From contig NZ_BAOQ01000003.1 of NCBI RefSeq assembly GCF_000344155.1, positions 62,001 to 126,000 on the forward strand: a DNA stretch of 64,000 nt, written 5' to 3'. This DNA is from Gordonia paraffinivorans NBRC 108238 (GTDB lineage Bacteria > Actinomycetota > Actinomycetes > Mycobacteriales > Mycobacteriaceae). A program made the translations under genes and the position numbers. Every line of letters starts with the position of its first letter. Positions within the stretch are counted from its first letter, which is position 1. The notes below the pieces were generated by a model. The model searched no databases. It worked only from the letters and a program-made list of their open reading frames with translations, and was not told where the DNA came from. Of this stretch, positions 60,350 through 64,000 are shown piece after piece.

Positions 60350-61264
60350 ATGGTCTTCGATGCAAGCGCGGACAATTCGCTGGTGGGCGGGACGGATCGC
60401 AAGGACCCCCAACTGCTGAACGCCTGGCTCCCGTCGGGCCCGGCGCTGCTGTTCTGTCCCGCGGACCGGCCCGAGCGCTACCAGAAGGCACTCGACCGCG
60501 CCGACGTGGTGATCCTCGACCTCGAGGACGCGGTGTCGCCGGACAACCGGGCCGCGGCCCGGGAGGCGTTGGTCGCCAACCCGATCGACCCCGACCGCAC
60601 CATCGTCCGCATCAACCCGGCGGGCACCGGCGACTATCGCCGCGACCTGGCCGCGGTCGCGGAGACCAACTACCGCGTCGTCATGCAGGCGAAGTCCGAG
60701 GACGTGGCGTCGATCCTCGACACCGCGCTGCAGACCATCGCGCTCATCGAGACCCCGCTCGGGGCGACCCGCGCCAACGAGATCGCCGCGACCTCCAACT
60801 GCATCGGCCTGATGTGGGGCGCCGAGGATCTCGTCGCCGGTCTCGGCGGGTCGTCGAGCCGGTTCGGCCCCGACGAGCCGCGTTCCGGCGAGTACCGCGA
60901 CGTGGCCTCCTGGGTGCGCTCCATGGTGCGCATCGCAGCCGCCGCGCACGGCAAGTTCGCCATCGACTCGGTGCATCTCGACATCGACGACGTCGACGGG
61001 CTGATCGCCGAGGTCCGCGACGCCGTGGCCCTGGGGTACACCGCGACCGCCTGCATCCACCCGTCGCAGGTCGAGCACATCCGCGCCGGCTACCGACCCT
61101 CGGACGAGGCGGTCGAGTGGGCGCGCCGGGTGCTCGAGGGCGCCGCCGAACACAACGGCGGGGTCTTCAGCCTCGACGGCCAGATGATCGACGGCCCGGT
61201 GTTGCGGCAGGCGGAGGTCGTCCTCTCCCGCGTGGCCTCCGGCGAATCCACCGAGGACTCCTGA
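60350..61264 (+). CDS. citE: CitE-like beta-hydroxyacyl-CoA lyase (HMG-/citramalyl-CoA lyase)
   Basis: 304 residues of the HpcH/CitE TIM-barrel family. [20 protein letters not shown] (Arg40 region), LDLEDAV (57-62, metal-proximal acid), [16 protein letters not shown] (metal Glu), [11 protein letters not shown] and HPSQVEHI. The Mycobacterium orthologue Rv2498c is reported to cleave (S)-citramalyl-CoA and HMG-CoA, linking itaconate and leucine breakdown. Here it would split HMG-CoA to acetyl-CoA and acetoacetate. An 85-bp spacer precedes fadD. Confidence 0.9.
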   Translation: MVFDASADNSLVGGTDRKDPQLLNAWLPSGPALLFCPADRPERYQKALDRADVVILDLEDAVSPDNRAAAREALVANPIDPDRTIVRINPAGTGDYRRDLAAVAETNYRVVMQAKSEDVASILDTALQTIALIETPLGATRANEIAATSNCIGLMWGAEDLVAGLGGSSSRFGPDEPRSGEYRDVASWVRSMVRIAAAAHGKFAIDSVHLDIDDVDGLIAEVRDAVALGYTATACIHPSQVEHIRAGYRPSDEAVEWARRVLEGAAEHNGGVFSLDGQMIDGPVLRQAEVVLSRVASGESTEDS

Positions 61265-61349
61265 GTCCTCCGTTCCCCCAACGTATCCAGACTTCCCCGA
61301 CTTCTCAGAATCCCCCACCCTCAGAATCCCCGACAGACCGGAGCACGAG

Positions 61350-63005
61350 ATGAGCACAGACGCTCCCGCCCAGAACCTCGCACACACCCGCGGCCCCGAC
61401 ACCCCGCCCCTCCTCGAGGAGACGATCGGGGCGACTCTCGCGCGCACCGTCGAGCAGTACGGTGACCGGATCGCCCTCATCGACGCCGCGGCCGGCCGGC
61501 AGTGGACCTACACCGAGTTCCTCCGTGACGTCCGCGCACTGGCGGCCGGGCTCCTGCGCCTCGGCGTCGCACCGGGTGACCGGGTCGGCCTGTGGGCTCC
61601 GAACCGGTTCGAGTGGGTTCTCGCCCAGTACGCGACCGCGGAGATCGGCGCGATCCTGGTCAACGTCAACCCCGCCTACCGCCAGAACGAACTCGAGTAC
61701 GCGCTGACCCAGTCGGGGACCGGCCTCGTCCTCGCGGCCGAGCGGTTCAAGGACTCCGGGTACGCGACGATGCTGGAGGAGGCCCGGCCCAAGTGCCCGG
61801 ACCTGCGAGACGTGGTGCTGTTCGAGTCCCCGGAGTGGGCCGAACTCACCGCAAGGCCGTCGGAGGAGGAACTCGCCCGCGTCGCCGAGGTCGCCGCCTC
61901 GCTGTCGCCGGACGACGCGGTCAACATCCAGTACACCTCGGGCACAACGGGTTTCCCGAAGGGGGCGACGCTGTCGCACCGCAACATCGGGAACAACGGC
62001 TACCTGGTGGGCGAGCTCCTCGGCTACACCGCCGACGACCGCATCTGCATCCCGGTGCCCTTCTACCACTGCTTCGGCATGGTCATGGGCAACCTCGCCG
62101 CCACGAGCCACGGTGCGGCCATGGTGATCCCGGGCCCGGCCTTCGATCCGCGGGCCGCGCTCGACGCGGTCGAGAAGTACCGGTGCACCAGTCTCTACGG
62201 GGTGCCGACGATGTTCATCGCCGAACTGGCCCTGCTGGATTCGGCCCCGGACGGCTACCGCCCCGACCTGTCGTCGCTGCGCACCGGCATCATGGCCGGT
62301 TCGCCGTGTCCCGAGCACGTGATGCGGCAGGTGGTCGATCGCATGCACATGAGCGAGGTGTCGATCTGCTACGGCATGACCGAGACCTCGCCGGTGTCCA
62401 CGCAGACCCGGGTCGACGACCCGCTGGAGCTGCGCGTGGGCACGGTCGGACGCGTGGGACCGCACCTGGAGATCAAGATCATCGATCCCACCACGGGGGA
62501 GACGCTGGGGCGCAACGAGACCGGAGAGCTGTGCACCCGCGGCTACTCGGTGATGAAGGGCTACTGGAACGACCCGGAGAAGACCGCCGAGGCGATCGAC
62601 GCCGACGGCTGGATGCACACCGGGGACCTCGCCGAGATGGACGACGCTGGCTATGTGCGCATCACCGGCCGGATCAAGGACATGGTGATCCGCGGCGGCG
62701 AGAACATCTACCCGCGTGAGATCGAGGAATTCCTCTACACCCATCCCGACATCCTCGACGCGCAGGTGATCGGCGTGCCCGACGAGAAGTACGGCGAGGA
62801 GCTCATGGCATGGGTGCGCCTGCGCGACCACGCCGACGACCTCACCGCCGAGGACGTCCGCGCCTTCGCCGAGGGCAAGATCGCGCGCCACAAGATCCCG
62901 AGGTACGTCCACGTGGTCAAGGAGTTCCCGATGACCGTGACCGGCAAGGTGCGCAAGGTCGCGATGCGCGAAGAGGCCATCCATCTCATCGAGGAGCTGG
63001 GATGA
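61350..63005 (+). CDS. Fatty-acid/short-chain acyl-CoA ligase, FadD35-like
   Basis: 551 residues. A3 [20 protein letters not shown]5 [16 protein letters not shown]8 [20 protein letters not shown] plus [19 protein letters not shown], catalytic Lys in [13 protein letters not shown]. Typical of medium/short-chain acyl-CoA synthetases. Mycobacterium keeps a related ligase (fadD35) in the same neighbourhood. GGAG lies six bases before the ATG. It would activate free branched acids such as isovalerate. Its stop overlaps the next start (ATGA). Confidence 0.92.
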   Translation: MSTDAPAQNLAHTRGPDTPPLLEETIGATLARTVEQYGDRIALIDAAAGRQWTYTEFLRDVRALAAGLLRLGVAPGDRVGLWAPNRFEWVLAQYATAEIGAILVNVNPAYRQNELEYALTQSGTGLVLAAERFKDSGYATMLEEARPKCPDLRDVVLFESPEWAELTARPSEEELARVAEVAASLSPDDAVNIQYTSGTTGFPKGATLSHRNIGNNGYLVGELLGYTADDRICIPVPFYHCFGMVMGNLAATSHGAAMVIPGPAFDPRAALDAVEKYRCTSLYGVPTMFIAELALLDSAPDGYRPDLSSLRTGIMAGSPCPEHVMRQVVDRMHMSEVSICYGMTETSPVSTQTRVDDPLELRVGTVGRVGPHLEIKIIDPTTGETLGRNETGELCTRGYSVMKGYWNDPEKTAEAIDADGWMHTGDLAEMDDAGYVRITGRIKDMVIRGGENIYPREIEEFLYTHPDILDAQVIGVPDEKYGEELMAWVRLRDHADDLTAEDVRAFAEGKIARHKIPRYVHVVKEFPMTVTGKVRKVAMREEAIHLIEELG

Positions 63006-64000
63006 CCGGTGTGGTCCCGCCGGGTGACCCGGCGCCGACCCCCGACGCCGCGATCGAGCGGTTCCGCCGCCACGTCGAGGAGCGATTCGGCGTCACCGCA
63101 ACCGATTACGACGCGCTCTGGTCGTGGTCGGTGCGGGAGCCCGCCCGCTTCTGGCGCGCCGTCTGGGAGTTCTTCGACCTCGACGAACTGGCCGCCGAAC
63201 CCCTCGGCGAGGGCGACGAGGCCGTCCTGGCCGATGCCCGGATGCCCGGTGCCCGCTGGTTCCCCGGCGTGAAGCTCAACTACGTCGCGCAGGTCCTGCG
63301 GCACGCCGGTCTCCCGGGCGCCGCGATCGTCGGCCTCGACGAGACCGGCGCGCGCACGGAGATCGCGTGGTCGGAGCTGCCCGGGATGGTGGCCTCGCTC
63401 GCGGCGACGCTGCGCAACCTCGGCGTCGGGCCGGGGGACGTGGTGGCCGCCTACCTGCCGGACATCCCCGAGGCCGTCGTCGCCTTCCTGGCGACCGCGA
63501 GCCTCGGCGCCATCTGGTCGGGGTGCGGCCAGGACTACGCGCCGCAGGGCGCCGCCGGCCGCCTCGGGCAGCTGCGGCCGAAGGTCCTGTTCAGCGCGGC
63601 CGGTTACCGATGGGGCGGCAAGGACATCGACAAGCGGGCCGACTCCGCCGAGCTCGCCGGACTGCTCGACGGGCTGGTCGCCCACATCACGATCGGCGAC
63701 GCACCCGCCGGTGCGCCGGGTGCGATCGACTTCGGCGAGGCGCTGTCGACCCCCACCGCCGAGTTCTCCCCGCTGGCGGTCGATGTCGACCACCCGCTGT
63801 GGGTCCTGTTCAGCTCCGGCACCACCGGCCGGCCCAAGGGCATCGTCCACGGTCACGGCGGGGTGGTCGTCGAACACCTGAAAGCCACTGCGCTCCATGG
63901 TGATCTGTCGTCCGACGACGTGTTCTTCTGGCAGACCGCGCTCAGCTGGATGATGTGGAACTATCAGGTCGCCGGTCTGCTGTGCGGCGCGCGGATCGTC
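63002..64000 (+). CDS. Acetoacetyl-CoA synthetase, 3' end beyond window
   Basis: 333 codons visible of a protein that is usually about 650 residues. N-terminus with [24 protein letters not shown] and [18 protein letters not shown] is specific for acetoacetate-CoA ligases; [18 protein letters not shown] is the A3 loop and [19 protein letters not shown] the following conserved stretch. It would recover the acetoacetate released by the CitE-type lyase as acetoacetyl-CoA. Translationally coupled to the FadD gene. Confidence 0.93.
   Translation, partial: MTGVVPPGDPAPTPDAAIERFRRHVEERFGVTATDYDALWSWSVREPARFWRAVWEFFDLDELAAEPLGEGDEAVLADARMPGARWFPGVKLNYVAQVLRHAGLPGAAIVGLDETGARTEIAWSELPGMVASLAATLRNLGVGPGDVVAAYLPDIPEAVVAFLATASLGAIWSGCGQDYAPQGAAGRLGQLRPKVLFSAAGYRWGGKDIDKRADSAELAGLLDGLVAHITIGDAPAGAPGAIDFGEALSTPTAEFSPLAVDVDHPLWVLFSSGTTGRPKGIVHGHGGVVVEHLKATALHGDLSSDDVFFWQTALSWMMWNYQVAGLLCGARIV

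Overview
The window is chromosomal DNA of a high-G+C actinobacterium of the order Mycobacteriales, most likely a Gordonia-type organism. The evidence is the very high G+C, the gene order pgi - chorismate mutase - uvrD1 - M23 peptidase - sucC - sucD - DUF5336 gene known from Mycobacterium (Rv0946c to Rv0954), the accD1-accA1-fadE19-maoC-citE leucine operon order of Mycobacterium, and a rubber oxygenase (Lcp) of the kind found in polyisoprene-degrading Gordonia. I see no prophage, insertion sequence, integrase or CRISPR array. The many long antisense reading frames are shadows caused by the base composition.

Layout. 1-6.5 kb: the 3' part-missing end of a type III glutamine synthetase, a LysR regulator divergent from an SDR and an NTF2-like protein, an MFS exporter and an SRPBCC protein. 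6.5-8.7 kb: a TetR gene divergent from lcp, with two inverted repeats between them. 8.7-19 kb: acyltransferase-3 membrane protein, tRNA-Arg(CCT), a GlxA-type regulator, SDR-cobF, fetB-like and cysQ divergent from an Fpg/Nei glycosylase, another SDR, two small uncharacterised genes and a lipoprotein with three internal repeats. 19-31.4 kb: the conserved mycobacterial core (pgi, chorismate mutase, uvrD1, M23 peptidase, sucCD), interrupted by a membrane-protein/exported-protein pair. 31.4-46.3 kb: an accessory stretch between sucD and the DUF5336 gene. It carries an HNH/Excalibur protein, PAP2 and GT87-like membrane proteins sharing a 17-bp divergent promoter, a nonapeptide-repeat protein coupled to an RDD protein, a fused carboxyltransferase, Nudix, nitroreductase, TetR, and a catabolic unit (acyl-CoA ligase / XRE-TetR fusion regulator / cyclase / acyl-CoA ligase / ACAD10/11-like dehydrogenase). 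46.4-51 kb: DUF5336 protein, PrmC-like methyltransferase running into a 30-bp tandem repeat, a flavin/FeS oxidoreductase and a two-domain VOC protein. 51-64 kb: a large indolepyruvate:ferredoxin oxidoreductase divergent from the leucine/isovalerate operon accD1-accA1-fadE-maoC-citE-fadD-acetoacetyl-CoA synthetase (the last runs off the window).

How the genes work together. The right-hand operon can be read as a nearly complete route: isovaleryl-CoA to 3-methylcrotonyl-CoA (dehydrogenase), 3-methylglutaconyl-CoA (AccA1/AccD1), HMG-CoA (MaoC hydratase), acetyl-CoA plus acetoacetate (CitE-type lyase), and acetoacetyl-CoA (terminal synthetase). It has a recognisable promoter and a palindromic operator next to its first gene. 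The Lcp unit would release isoprenoid keto-aldehydes from rubber, which elsewhere enter methyl-branched beta-oxidation, so the two modules are metabolically compatible; that link is inference.

Gene-expression style. At least nine genes have a TANNNT-like hexamer ending 6-8 nt before the start codon and no clear Shine-Dalgarno sequence, the usual signature of leaderless mRNAs in this group. Several convergent or operon-end junctions carry perfect GC-rich hairpins without a U tract. The most unusual items are the 17-bp symmetric divergent leaderless promoter (33493-33509), the nonapeptide-repeat/RDD gene pair (34886-36075), the three-repeat lipoprotein (18211-19047), and the uncharacterised cyclase/ligase/dehydrogenase catabolic unit with its double-headed regulator (41197-46264).
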